64,000 nt of DNA from Rallus limicola (GCA_022605955.1 JAKCOZ010000040.1:5714558-5778557), one strand, 5' to 3'; positions 44,818 to 59,503 are shown, numbered from the stretch's first letter. A program made the numbers and translations. Notes: generated from the sequence alone by a model not told the origin.

Positions 44818-45576
44818 CTAGTAGAAACAGGGAAGTGTCTGCTGAAAGGACCTGGCCCCAGGGTCTGGGGACTCTGGGGACCCTGGGGACGCTGCTGCCG
44901 GCCGTACCCCGCAGGTGTGGCTGCTGCAGCCCCCCCCCCCTTGGTGTAGCCGTCCCCCCCCTTGGTGTACCCCCCCCCCCCTTGTCCAGCTCTCTCTCCA
45001 GGTGCTCCTGGCCTTGGCTCTGCACCGTCCCTGCCCAGCTGCTAGCACAGTGCAGTGATGGACCCGCAGTGGTGCTCTCTTGCCTCTCCGTGTTTCCAGT
45101 CCCTCCCATCACCCCCAGTTTAGCAGCTCCCCTCCCCTCCGGCTCTACCGTTAGACTCTGGTCCAGTTGCTGCCGCAGGAAGCTGAGCCAGGGCCCATCT
45201 GGGAGCAGTACCCACAACCCTTTGAACTAACCCCCTTTTGGCTGCAGCTCAGGACCCCACCGAGAGAGGGGGAGCCCCAGGCCTCACCCCTCCGGGCTGG
45301 TTTGGGGGGTGTGGGGGGGTGTTGCTGGTTGTAGTCAGAGCTACGACAGCGCCTGGCTGGGAATCGCTTCTGCTGTGCCACGCTCAGCTCCGGCCCAGAC
45401 AGAGGAGGAGGAGGAGGAGGATGGAGGGGAGGAAGGAGCTGCCTGAAGGATTCCAGACTGAAACACGATCAGTGCTGCAGCGCTGGCTCCTGCTCGGGGA
45501 TTAAAGGCTGGCGGTGGGTCCCAGGCTTTACACTGTTGTGTTGCACCCCAGCTGGGGGCGGTGCCAGGCAGCCTGG

Positions 45577-45614
45577 CCTCCTCCTCCTCCTCCTCCTCCT
45601 CCTCCTCCTCCTCA
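45577..45614. repeat. (CTC)n microsatellite
   Basis: About twelve tandem CTC units in CBX1 intron 1. Confidence 0.9.
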
Positions 45615-45929
45615 GCCAGTCGGGAGCCGTTCTCCTTCGGGTCTGCCTCTGGCTGTGGTCTGATTAAAGATCCTCCTGGTGTATTTCAGCCCAGGAGCTG
45701 AGGAGGGGGTTTGCCTCTCCACGTGTTCTTCTGTGCCTTTCTTGAACTGGCTCCAGGTGGTTGGGTTATTGTTGGGATTCACTTCCCACACACACACACA
45801 CACAGATGAAAAGGGCAATAAAACTTCATCCTTGTGGGGCTGGGGGTCCTCTGGCTTTGAATAAAGGATCCATGAGGATGTGGGGGGGGGGTCTGTGGGG
45901 ACATCTCATCCTCCTGGCACCTCAAGGGG

Positions 45930-46256
45930 TCATACAACCAGGAGGGGAAGCAACTTTTGAAAAGGGCAGAGCCTGGCAGGACAAGGGGGATGGGTTAGAG
46001 CTAAAGGAGGGAAGGGTTAAACTGGATCTTAGGGGGAAGCTCTTCGCAGAGAGAGTGGTGAGGGGCTGGAAGGGGCTGCCCAGAGAGGGGGTGGGTGCCC
46101 CATCCCTGGGGGTGTCCAAGGCCAGGTTGGCTGGGGCCCTGGGCAACCTTGTGTAGCTCCAGGCCTGGAGGTTGGTGTCCCTGCCTGTGGCAGGGGGTTG
46201 GAGCTCTGGGACCCTTGGGGTCCCTCCCAACCCAGACCAGGCTGGGGTTCTATGAT
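45930..46256 (+). mobile_element. CR1 retrotransposon 3' fragment
   Basis: Contains gggcagagcctggcaggaca, gctgcccagagagggggtgg and cctgtggcagggggttggag, ends with aggctggggttctatgatcc. Same subfamily as the reverse copies at 25188 and 59775. Confidence 0.87.
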
Positions 46257-48439
46257 CCCTACCCCCCACCTCCACAGCTCAGCCTGTGCTGTAGCAGAAC
46301 AGGCTCTTCCCTTGTCCCTGGCTGGGGTGTGAAGGGAAGGTGCCTGTCCCACAGCTCAGATGGAGGGTCCTGCAGCAGGGGAGCCTGGCCACGGGCACAG
46401 CTCCTACACCAGGGCTGGGCTGGGCTGGCAGCACTGGGGTGATCCCAAGGTCCAAAGTACAAACACGTTGGTCCAGCACCAGCCAAGTGAAGTCCTGCTT
46501 CATCCCTCTGTGCTTCTCCCTGCTCCTCCTATCCCCCTCTCTGTGAGACAGCAGCAGAGATGGGGTGGTCTGGAACCCCATCTGCTCCCTCCCATCCTCT
46601 GCTGTGGCTTCTGCTGGTCTGAACTGGTGGTACATCAGTACATCAAAGGGAACTCATACCCTGAGAGCTGAGACTGTTCAACTCTGACATCATCTTACCC
46701 CAGTATAAACCTGCAGGGTTTAAATTTGGGTAAAGCAGCCCGAATTTCCACAGATTTTGCCAGCTGAAATGAATTTGACCCGGTTCAAGATAACCTGAGT
46801 GGCAAAACTTGACGTTTCCAGGCAGGTGGTGTTTGGCCTGCTCACCACTTGGCAGAAAATCCATCTTTTTACTGGAATAATAAAAAAAAATAATCAAGCA
46901 TTCCTGGGTGCTGAGGCTGTGAAAGCTCCTGGGGCAGCAGCTCAGCAGGGTGGGGTTTGGGCAGGACAAGGTGAGGGCTTGGTTTTTGGAGGTCTGGAGA
47001 GTCCCGTTGCCAGCAGCTCCCTGGGATGGGGGTAGCTGCTCACTGGGGACAACAGAGGGGGGGAGATTTGGTACCTCCTGACCCCTTGGTCCCTCTAAAT
47101 CAGGGCAGCGTGTTCCCAGCTGCTTTGGAGCAGAGGCTGCTGGGGAGCTCAGGGTACCAGAGGGCTCAAACTAAGGAGAGCAAACCCCCCCCCATGTGTG
47201 GGGCTGGGGGGGGTCAGGATCTTGTCTGTGGGGCTGGGACCAGCCAAGAAGGAGCTGGGGAGTGTTTGTGAGGACCGAGGGGGGGGTTGCTTTTAGCAGA
47301 ACCCCAGCCCCACAGCAGGGATGAGTGGGGCTGCAATCCCCACCAGCAGTGGGGGGAGACTCTGACCCCAGAGCTGCCCAGCTGTGGAGTTTTCACTGGT
47401 CTGAGCTGGGGTTTTGATGGGGAAGCAGGGGCCCCTCTGTGGTTTTTGGCTCTCTGAGGTGTTTCGTTTCAGCCCAGGGGAAGCGCCTGGCCCCGCTGGC
47501 AGCGCTGCTGCTCCTCTGTGGTCCCCATCATGCCCCCCCCTCTCCCCAGTCAGCATGAGACCTGCACAGAGGGGTGCCCCACCACCCCTGTGCCGCACCA
47601 TTTAGGGCAGGTAACCTTGGGCTGTGCCAGGCCAGGGAGTTTCTCCCAGCTCTGCATCGCTCCTGCTTCTTCCCACCAAGCCCTGGATTCCTCTGCAGGA
47701 ATTCTTGACTGTCTGAACAGCTCTGGAAGTTGAGCAGGGGAAAAAAAAACCCCAAGATTTTCTGGGTTGGTGAGTTGGATAAATATTCCCAGGGGTGTAT
47801 CCATGAACCAGCAGAGAAAGGGACGTGGGGAGCTCGGTATCAGGGACTGTGACTTGGATTGAACTTGGATTAACTCTTTATTGACTTAGAGTCAATGGCA
47901 GCAGCGTGCTGGCTGCCTCCTGCTGCTGGAGAGCTTTGCAAGTGCTTTCTGTGGCTCAGGGCAGGGCTGGGCTAAGCTGAAGGGCAGGGCGGTGAAGGGG
48001 GGTGGCTGGACAGGGAGAGGAGGGGTTGAAGGGGGACTGGAAGGACAAGGTGAGGAGCAGCTGATGGAGGATGCTGCTTCATTTCTGCTGGGAGTCAGTG
48101 CAGTTGAGACACAGTGTGCTGAAACCAGGGACAAAGGACGGGTGGGATCAGGCAGAATTGGGGAAATAAGGTGCTGGGGAGACAGAAAGGCCAAACTCTG
48201 TGGGGCACCGTGTGAACGCAGCAGCTCCCACTGGAGACTCCCCTTCGGCTTTTCAGCTGGCAGGACCCTCCTGGTCCATCTCTTTGTGTGTTCCCTGCTC
48301 GGTGTGCACCCCTTTTCTCCTGCAGCACCCCTGCCCTTTGCCCCTGTGTCCAGGGTGTGTTCACTGCCTGGCCAAGGCAAACCTGACCTTGACAGGAGCC
48401 TGTGGTTCTCCCTCCCCTTGCAGCAGCGTCGCCCCATAA

Positions 48440-51116
<2,677 letters not shown>

Positions 51117-52015
51117 CCCCCAGCACCCGCTCTGGCCAGCCTTTGTATAAAGATCTGAACTGTGGGTTTGAGCAAGAGGGAGAGAACGCAGCTCTGCTTG
51201 GTTGGGAGCGTAGAGATGGCTGGAGAAGATGTCCTTTGAAGAGACCAGTATGGTTTCTGTGCCCTGCAGCTGCTTTAACTGCTTTCCACAGCTTCACGCT
51301 GTGTGTACAGATTCAAACCAGCCCGGCTCATTCTGGGAGGGGAAGAGGGTGGGGATGGAAGGGAGGGAAAACAAAACACAGGGCAGGGAGTTCCTGGGGA
51401 TGTTGGTGGGGGTGGAACTGGGGGTGTTTGTTTCCAAGCTGTCGATTCAGCAGCTTGTGGGAGAGGAAGCAAAGCCCCTTCCATGAAGGACTGTCGCTGG
51501 GGATGGGATGGGTGGGCTGGGGAGAAGGGACTGCAGATGGATACTGCTTATTCTTCAAAGACCATCTCAGCAACCCACAGCCTTCTTCCCCATAGTGTTA
51601 ACTCTGCATTTTTACAGCGTAGCATGTGTGTAGATTGTTTGTTTTTTGGGGGTTTTTTCCTGTTTTTTTTTTCTCTTCCCTGGGTTTGTTTTCTCATTGT
51701 TGTTGTTGTTGGGGTTTGGAAGGGTTTGGTTGGGTTGTTGGTTTTTTTTTTTTCCTTCTTTGTTGTTGTTGTTGTTGGTTTTCTTTTTGCTATTTACTGG
51801 TGTATTGGGGGTTGGTTTTATTTGGAGAAGGGGGGGGGGGTGGGTGGGTGGGGGAGCTGGGAGGGAAGGGATGTGGGGAAATCCATCTCTTGTTTCTCAT
51901 GGGGAGGGAGATGAGGTCTGGTGACAACGTTCCAGATCATTTCCAGATCTTTTGTTTTTTAGAACCTGAATTCCAAAAAAAAAAAAAAAAAGGGAAAAGA
52001 AAAAAAAATAATAAT

Positions 52016-52021
52016 AATAAA
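52016..52021 (+). terminator. CBX1: CBX1 possible proximal poly(A) signal
   Basis: An AATAAA formed at the end of an ATA-repeat, directly after a 17-base A run. It could be used for a 0.9 kb 3' UTR, but the A-rich surroundings also make internal priming artefacts likely in cDNA data. Confidence 0.35.
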
Positions 52022-53079
52022 GGGGTGGGGAGGAGGAGGAGGAAGGGGGGAGGAGGAGGAGGAAGGGGGGAGAGGAGGAAGAAGAAGAGCCCAATGTTGA
52101 TGCCAGGCTGAGGGAGACAGGTTCACTGCCATGAGACTGAAACTGTGACTGTCCAGATCTCTGGAGCTGAGATCCTCAGACCCCTGCGAGCGATTCTGGG
52201 GAGGGGGGGGTGGGGAGGGGGGGGGTTTAACAAGGGGGAGACTTGTGAACATGCAGACTTGTGATTCGTCTTGTCCTGAAGCAGAACTGCCAGTTACTGA
52301 CACATGCATTGTACTGGGGGAGGGTGGGGGGGTGGATTTTAACCCTTTAAAAACCTTTTTACCCTAATTTCTGTTAAAAGGTGCTATTTCTCAAGGGGGG
52401 GGGGGAGGGGGGGTGAAGGGGGGGATTTCTGACTCACCCCTTTTCTCACCTTTAATTCAACTGTCCAGCCAGCAGCACAGGGAGTTGTGGGAGGGAGAGG
52501 AACTCAAACAGCAGCACAAAGTGGGGGGGGGGGGAGAAATAAATACCCCCCCCCCCATGAAATAGGAAATCAATCCCATCTTCTCCATGAACCATAGGAA
52601 GCCAGACCTTGGTGCTGGCTGTGTTACCCCAAATCTTCTGTGAGGGGCTTGGGTTTTGGGGGTTTATTTTTGGGGGGGGGGGTGTTTGGGGAGGGTTGTT
52701 AATCAGATTTATTACAAATACTAAAGTATTTAATGTCTGGAGTCCTGAGCCCCACCAGACTCCTGGCACCTCCTCGTAGGGTGGGATGTATCTAGAATTT
52801 ACATTGTACAAAACCTGGGGGGTTTTTTGGGGTTTTTTTTTGTTTTGTTTTTAAAAAAAAAAAAAAGAAAAAAGAAAAAAAAAGCAAAAAAAAAAAAAAA
52901 AAAGCATGTGTTTAGGTTTCTGTGAAAATGTTGCAATGTAAAGTACGTGTCTGGATTTGAACTCCACTCTGAGCTCTGTCAGGTTTGGGTTTTGGTTGGT
53001 TTTTTGGTTGTTTGGTTTGTTTTTTTTTTTGTTGGTTGGTTTTGTTTTGGTTTTTTTTTTCTTTTTTTTTTTTGGTCTC

Positions 53080-53085
53080 AATAAA
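53080..53085 (+). terminator. CBX1: CBX1 distal poly(A) signal AATAAA
   Basis: A canonical hexamer at the end of the T-rich 3' UTR, 1.96 kb after the stop; the sequence changes to ordinary intergenic DNA soon afterwards. Confidence 0.7.
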
Positions 53086-53105
53086 ATTTTAGATTTATAA
53101 TCAGG

Positions 53106-56064
53106 ATTTTATTTTTTTTTTTAATTTATTTTCTTCTGTACCTTGTTCCTCCCTCCTCCAGCTCCTTTGGGCACAAGGGGAGCGATGAGGTGTAGGGAAG
53201 TTAACCTGTGGCTGTGGTTCTCTCCTCTCTCTCTCTCTCAGTGAGGTTAATTCTGGTGCTGCCCTGGCTTAGGCTCCCATCTGGGTGGCAGCAGCAGCAG
53301 CAGGAGCTTTGGATTTCCAGCTGGAGAAGAGAAATGGCCTAGAGATTAGTGTGCTCAGAGCCCTGAGTCGCTGCTCCAGCCCCGGAGGCAGGAGGACTGA
53401 GCTGCCATTCGGGACTGGGAGGAGATGCTGCTGCTTGAGCCGGGATCCGGCTGCGGGGGTGTTTCTGAGCCGGGATCCGGCACCCGAGGTGGGGTAAGTG
53501 ACCTTTCCCTGGCTTCTCCCAGCTGAGCTTTGGCTCTTTGGTGGTCACAGATGGGGTTCCTAAAGCTGTGGCAGCAGTGTTGGTCAGGGGATGGAGAGAT
53601 GGCAGTGGCCTCGCTCGAGGCACTGGATCTGCAGCCGCGTCGGGTACGTGGGATCCAGTCTGTGGGATCCAGTCTGTGGGATCCAGTCTGTGGGATCAAT
53701 TCTGTGGGATTGAGTCCATGGGATTGAGTCTGTGGGATCCAGCCTGGGGACACTCTGGGGTCTCCTTGGGGACTCGCTGAAGGCCACAGGCTCTTGTGCA
53801 CAGAGGAGATTAAGCGCATCCTCCTCCTGCTCTGCCCGGTGGTGGGGTGGGGGGGCTGGAGCCTTCCTGGGAGCATCGTGCTTCCTGGCCTGGTGGTGGT
53901 TCCGGGATGCAGGATGGAGCAGGGAGCGGCAGGGAGGGTTTGGGTGCTGCTCTGCCAGCCCCTTGCTGCCGAACTACACAGCCCATTACCCGCACGGGCA
54001 CAGCCGATACCCAGCAGGACGCTGAGCCGTCTGCCCTGCCCCGGCAGCCAGCGAGCAGCAGCAATTAAACCCGTGTTAATCACCAGAGATGGACGGGGTA
54101 ACGGCCACTTCATGGAGCGCCAGGAGGCTGCGGGTCCCTGGGGAGGCTCAGGGGGGGATCGATGGCGGCAGGGAGCTGGATCTGCAGCTGCGTTGGGTAC
54201 ATGGGATCGAGTCTGGGATCGAGTCCTGGGATCGAGCCTGTGGGATTGAGTATATGGGGTCGAGTCTGGGGGGGTTGAGTCTGGGATCGAGTCCATGGGA
54301 TCGAGCCTGTGGGATGGAGCCTGTGGGGCTCCTGTGTGAGCTGCAGGCACCAGCCCCCCGGGTACCACTCGTGGCTGTGGCACCCTGGAAGCCGGATGGG
54401 TCACAGGAAAACTGGTCCCACGCCCCTTGTAACCTGCTTAGAGATCCGTGGGGAGTGGGGGATCCCACCCCCCCACTCCCCGCTCCAGGCTGGGCCCGAG
54501 GCAGCTCGTTCATCCCCATCCTCATCCCCCAGCCTGGGCAGCCGAGCGGCAGCCGGACGCGGGTTCAAAGGGCCGTGGCTCGCGCTGAGATCAGAGGCCT
54601 GAGGCCCCGCTGGTGGCTGAGTGCTTCCTGCCTGGGAGAGAGGGAAGCTCCGCACGTCACCTATTATGGGCTGGCAGGCAGCCTGCGCCCCGACAGCCTG
54701 ACAGCAGCGGAGGTGAGGAGCTGGGTGAGCTCCCGTCTGGCCCCAGCGCCCGGCTGCCCCGCACAGGACGGGACGGGCAGGGAGCCAGAGCCGGAGGGGT
54801 GGGTTTGTGTCAGGCTCATTCTCAGCCCGGGATTGCTGCTCCCAGGCCGGACCAGGGGCTGGGCAACCCCGCTTGGCTCACCTGGAGTGTCCTGAGAGGG
54901 AGATGAGGGTTTGCTGGTACCCTTTTTATTTTTGGGGGGGGGAGGCAGCAAAGGGCAACAAGAAACTAGGCAGAGAGGTGCCTCTGTGGTGGCTGTGTGC
55001 TTGCCAACCCTCGGGTCAGGGAGGGGGCAGTGACCCTATGGTGAGGGCTGTAACCTCCCCACAGCATCACAGGGCAGGGGAAAGCCCTGGGGAGGGTTTG
55101 GGGGAGGGGGGGGGGCAGGGGTTGCAAGTTGATATTACATTCTGAACCAGCCCCTGAAGGAACAGCCACAATAAAGACCCCAGAGCCCAGGAATGGAGCG
55201 GGGAAGCACCTCAGAGGGTGAGCTTTAATGCTGCACGTTCCCCTTGGCTGAGCCGTGCACAGACCTGGCTGGGGCTCAGCTCTGGCAGCAGGAGACGATG
55301 AACTCTCCCAGTCCCGCAGCTCTACCTGCCCCCCCAGCCCTGTCTGCCACCCCCTATCAGGCAGCACACAATCCCACCCCCAAAAGAGCAGCTAAGTCAG
55401 GCCTACCCTTGAGCCCAGCTCTGCTGAGCTCTGCCCAGGGCACAACCAGTGCTGGGGAACAGCCCCAGCCCCCCAGGGCACTGGGAACATTCTCCCTCCC
55501 AGCCTGGGGCAAAGAGCTCTGGCTGCTCCCACCTGCCTGGGCCTCATGATACAGGCACCAGCTCTGCACCCAGTGCTCCAGCTGGAACCTGTGGGGAAGG
55601 TGGAGCTCACACGGGGCAGAGAGAGCTGGAGCTGCCCGGTGCCGGCTGCTCACCCGAGGGGGAAGGGGGACACAGCCCTCAGGCCTCTCAACACCAGCTG
55701 TGACAGTGGCTCTGGCACAGGGACCTTGTGGCTCTGTGTGGTTGTGCCTCACCCAGCCCCACGCTGCTCCTGGGCCCTTTGAGGAGAGAGAAAGGAAGAA
55801 AAAAACCCACCAACCCCCCCCCAGCAGCTGAGCCAGAGCCGCTCACATCCCCCAATCCCGGAGCTTTTCCTTTTCCTCCACATCCAAGGCCGGTACCTGC
55901 AGGATAACAGCAACTCCCAGCCCGTCACTGGAGCCAAACCCGACCTCCAGAGCCAGCAGCCACCATGAGCAAGGACCCACAAGAGGCTGGTTCATTCTTC
56001 ATCTTCTAGAAAAATAAAGGGGGGAAAAGAACACCCCAACCCCAAAACACGACACGAACCAAGT
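53106..56064. other. CBX1-NFE2L1 tail-to-tail intergenic region
   Basis: Contains the duplicated 14-bp minisatellites (53627-54330), a direct repeat gccgggatccggc (about 53441 and 53470), and exon-like segments on the minus strand at 55.3-56.0 kb. A minus-strand ATTAAA (plus 55224-55229) and plus-strand AATAAA (56013-56018) are present. No recognised protein family. Confidence 0.6.
53627..54330. repeat. Two related 14-bp minisatellite arrays with a duplicated leader
   Basis: The arrays at about 53646-53750 and 54196-54330 are built from gggatccagtctgt-type units. Each is preceded by a matching leader (ctggatctgcagc-gcgt-gggtac at 53624 and 54176), showing that the whole cassette was duplicated about 552 bp apart and then diverged. 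Confidence 0.8.
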
Positions 56065-58177
56065 GCTCATACAGTGAATAAGCCGTTTTATTTTTGTCCT
56101 GTGCTCACACAATCTCTCTTCTCTCCCTGACAGGTCACAGCTCATTAAAATAAAAAGTTTCTAAGAGGAAAACAAAAAAAAAAAAAACAAAAAAAAACAA
56201 AGAAAGAAAATAAAAAATAATAATTTAAAACATCCACACAGGGCTCCCTGCCAACCTCCCCACACCCACTTCTCTCCATCACTTGTGCTTCGGCTCACGC
56301 GTAAGTTACGCTGTTGAATCTCAGGAGAGCCTGACAGGAGGTGGGGGGGAACCTCACCAAACACCCCCCCGTCACCTCCCCAAGATCCAACTACCTTCCC
56401 CACAGCCTGGAATAACATGCCCCCCCCCACCTCCACCCCAACCCCAGCTCTGCCCTGGGAGGAAGAGGAGGAGGAAGGGGGGGGCAGCTCCAGGCTTCCC
56501 TTCAGCACCTTTAGCAGGTTTCCTTCCCTTGAGTTACCACCCGAGTCGTCCCTCTGCCCTCAGCCCCTTGCGCCTGCACAGGACTGGCCAGGAAAAGCCG
56601 GGTTTGTTTTGCTTTTTTTCAGCTTTTTCTTGTTTGTTTGTTCAGTTGCTGGTAAAGTCGGTTCACTCCCAGCTGTGCTATACGGTAAATACAGCTTCTA
56701 GGATCGTCCCCAGGATGGAGACAGACAGTGATCAAGGCACTACCCCCACCCCCCTCCTGAAAACAAAGGAAGTCAGACCAACACCTAGGGACAGAAGAGA
56801 ATCCTATAATGTGATCACACGGTTACACTGAATCTTTATGGCAAAGAGAACATTTAGCAGCTTCGAACGTTTGGGCTTCTCCCTTTTTTACTCAACACAA
56901 GCACTCTAGGACCCTATAGGGAAAAAAAAAACCTGGGGCTGAAGCCCTTCAAATGAAAACTACCAACCCCCAACGCGTGGTTGAGGAAGAGGAATCCTAA
57001 CGGCTCTCTAATTGCTATAGGTGACGAGCCCCCAGCCCCGGGTTGGGAACCCTCCGCTCCCCTTGTGCTGTACGCTGAGCTGGGGCAAGGGGGGGGTATA
57101 GGGGGGGCTGACGGGGGGATATTGGGGTGCCGCTGTTCCTTCCCAGCCTTCATTCCCGGGGTGGGTGGTGGGGGAAGGCGGCGTTGGCATGCAGGCTGCT
57201 GCGTGTGCCTGGGCGTCCCAGCACGGCGCTGGCTCGGCGGCAGTGACATGCTCCCGGTGTGGTGGTGGGGATGGTGGGGGGATCACACTGGTTCTGTTAA
57301 CCCTCTCCAGCTCCACACACACACACACACACCCCCTGACCCCTCCACAATCCTACAGCTCCTACATGCCCCCTTCTCTCCCCACAAGGCATCACGGCTC
57401 CTCCGCCCAGCATGAAAGGGGGGTTTATTTCCCCTCCACACACACACCCCCCCCCAGAGCCCCCTCCGAGCTTCCACAGGCTGGAAAGGGTTAATGGAAG
57501 TCACACCACTTGTGTTTCCACGTGTGCACTGGTCTGATCTAGGAAAGGATGTTGGTTAATCTGGAATTGAGTCAGATCGAATCACACCGATGTCAAAACC
57601 GGGTCAGGGAAAGGAAAAAGGGGGGAAGGAAGGAAGGAAAAAAACCAACAAATAAAGGGAAAAAAATAACCCAACTACCTGAAATCACAGAACTTTGGAA
57701 GTTCAGAAAAATGTCTCTCCTATAACTTGTTTCAAGTTCATTTGCTTAAATCTCTTTTGTCTTAGTTAAAGCCAGTTCCTAACAGTAGTTTGTTTGTTTT
57801 TTTTTCCACCTCTGCCAATCTCACCACCAGCGATGCCAACTCGTTTCCTGCGCTCAAAAGGATTCCAGGTTTGTGGAAGGCGCCGGGCACGGTGGGGTGC
57901 AGGGGCCGCTCCTCCCCGTGCCTCCCCGCAGGGAGCCCCCCTCAGAGGTCCCGCAGTGTCTCTCCCATCCAACCGACCGGCAGCAGTCACGTTTTTGTGG
58001 GGTTTTTGTTTTGTTTCCGTGGGGTCGTTCTGTGGTTTGGTTTTTTTTTATTTTTATTTTTGAGAAGATATATCGGATAAGAAGGCATGAAAGTTCCTCT
58101 TAAGCACTTCCAGGCTCAGCCCTTCTCCAGTTCTCTCACGTGAGTGTCCCACTCCTCTCACATCACCGGTTCTCCCT
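56065..58177 (-). other. NFE2L1: NFE2L1 3' UTR, about 2.1 kb
   Basis: Non-coding on the minus strand after the TGA, ending at an AATAAA (plus 56087-56092). A second minus-strand AATAAA at 57424-57429 could act earlier. It includes a (CA)n run near 57311-57331 and A-rich stretches on the plus strand near 56170-56230. Confidence 0.7.
56087..56092 (-). terminator. NFE2L1: NFE2L1 poly(A) signal AATAAA
   Basis: Plus-strand TTTATT reads AATAAA on the minus strand, 2.1 kb after the NFE2L1 stop; a GT/T-rich minus-strand region follows. Confidence 0.65.
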
Positions 58178-59503
58178 TCACTTCCTCCGGTCTTTCTGTT
58201 TCCGTTCCTGTCGCCGGGCTTGTTGGTCGGCGACGGCGCGGGGTATCAAGATGACGCTGCCGTCGCTGGCGTACTGCAGGGCGTACTGGCTGGGGGAGTA
58301 GGGCTGCCCGTTCTCGTCCCTCAGGCGACCGAACACCTCCTGGTAGAGGTTCTGCACCTTCTGTTTCATCTGACGGATGGATTTGAGGAACTCCACTTTC
58401 TCCCTGAGCAGTTTGGACTTGTCCCGCTGTAAGTCCTCCACGTCCCGTTCCAGGTTGAGGATGGTGTCCAGTTTCCTCTTGCGGCAGTTCTGGGCAGCCA
58501 TCTTGTTCTTCCCTCTTCTCCTGATGTCTCGGATCAGGCTCAGCTGCGCCTCGCTCAGCTGGTACTTGGAGAGGAGCTCGTTAAACTCCTCCACGGGCAG
58601 GTTGATGATCTTGTCGTTGGTGAAGGGAATCTTCATGGCTCTGGCTCGGTGCTCGTCCCTGCTCATCTGCTTGTCGAGGAATTCGGAGGGTTTCTCCTTG
58701 CTGTTCTTCTTGGCTGGGTTGGGGAGTTTGGGCTCCTCGGGATCCAGCGCGGCCGGAGCCATGTTGTAGGTGTGGTTGTGGCCGACGTGCTCCAGGTAAG
58801 GCAGGTAGTGGAGCTGTGATGGGTCCTGGTAGCTCATGCGGCAGAACTTGCTGTACTCTGGCTGGTATCCAACCGCCCCTTCGGCTTCTTCAAAGTCCAC
58901 GTTCTCAGAGTCTGAGCTGTAGCCGACGGCGCCTTCCTCGGAAAACGAGGAGGAGGAAGAGGATGAGGAGGAGGAGGAAGAAGAAGAAGAGGCCTCCGAG
59001 CTGCTCAGAGAAGCAGGACTGTGACCGGAATCCAGAGAAAGGCCCGAGTCGGAGTCGAACTCCTCTTCCAGCTGCGAGGCCTGCACAGGGTTGAACCCTT
59101 CTTCGATGGCCAAGTCCATCAAGCTGATCTCATCAAGCATGGCTTCGTCTAGGAGGCCGCCCAGCGGGTCGGGCAGCTCGGGGCCAGCCGTCTCGTTGAC
59201 CGTGCTGTTCAGCTGAGGGGGGAAGAAGATGCCGCTCAGGTTGGTGGAGCCGAAGGTGGAGTTGAGGCCGGTGGAGTTGTCGGGCGCCAGCTGGAGCAAG
59301 GCCGAGCTGCCGGCCATGGAGGGGCTTTCGATTTCCGAGCTGAAGAGGGAGAAGTCCTGTGAGCAGCTACCCAGAGAGGCCTGATGCAGGCTGACGTTCT
59401 GATTGATGGGAGTGTTGGGAGCCAGGCTGTAGTTGGAAGCCAGCAGGTCTCCGCTCGTGCCGTTGTACAGGGTTTCGGCGGTTGTGGAGTTCACTTCCAT
59501 AGC
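58178..59503 (-). CDS. NFE2L1: NFE2L1 terminal coding exon: glyco/acidic domains, CNC-bZIP, stop
   Basis: The acceptor (catctcttccag) is at 59504. It encodes 441 residues from AMEVNSTTAETLYNGTSGDL to the end QERKQKDRRK, TGA at 58180-58178. Nine sequons cluster in the first 110 residues. The acidic part contains LDEAMLDEISLMDLAIEEGF and the poly-Ser tract about 15 Ser. The bZIP region is almost identical to human. Confidence 0.96.
   Translation of the reverse strand, partial: AMEVNSTTAETLYNGTSGDLLASNYSLAPNTPINQNVSLHQASLGSCSQDFSLFSSEIESPSMAGSSALLQLAPDNSTGLNSTFGSTNLSGIFFPPQLNSTVNETAGPELPDPLGGLLDEAMLDEISLMDLAIEEGFNPVQASQLEEEFDSDSGLSLDSGHSPASLSSSEASSSSSSSSSSSSSSSFSEEGAVGYSSDSENVDFEEAEGAVGYQPEYSKFCRMSYQDPSQLHYLPYLEHVGHNHTYNMAPAALDPEEPKLPNPAKKNSKEKPSEFLDKQMSRDEHRARAMKIPFTNDKIINLPVEEFNELLSKYQLSEAQLSLIRDIRRRGKNKMAAQNCRKRKLDTILNLERDVEDLQRDKSKLLREKVEFLKSIRQMKQKVQNLYQEVFGRLRDENGQPYSPSQYALQYASDGSVILIPRAVADQQARRQERKQKDRRK

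Larger units (their letters stand above)
40667..48423 (+). other. CBX1 first intron, 7.8 kb
   Basis: The first 1.5 kb continues the CpG island with many G runs. Further on are a 39-bp minisatellite (44565-44817), a (CTC)n tract (45577-45614), a CR1 copy (45930-46256) and a duplicated C/A phrase at 43855-43915. No additional gene was supported. Confidence 0.65.
51117..53105 (+). other. CBX1: CBX1 3' UTR, about 2 kb, homopolymer-rich
   Basis: Non-coding sequence runs from the TAA to a poly(A) signal at 53080-53085. It contains T-rich tracts (51640-51790, 52985-53073), A-rich tracts (51975-52010, 52850-52905) and long G runs near 51830, 52200, 52400, 52525 and 52670. An earlier AATAAA at 52016-52021 could give a shorter transcript. 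Confidence 0.75.

Noticed and set aside
44471..44821. Repeat protein frame (HPVRGDGGTLWCE units)
   Set aside because: Entirely the 39-bp minisatellite within CBX1 intron 1; both strands are open for the same reason.
52851..53081. Lysine-rich minus-strand frame
   Set aside because: Read-through of the A/T homopolymers in the CBX1 3' UTR.
55930..56018. Small plus-strand frame MSKDPQEAGSFFIF with an AATAAA just after the stop
   Set aside because: Only 14 codons, although the start context and nearby poly(A) hexamer look neat; no upstream exon found.
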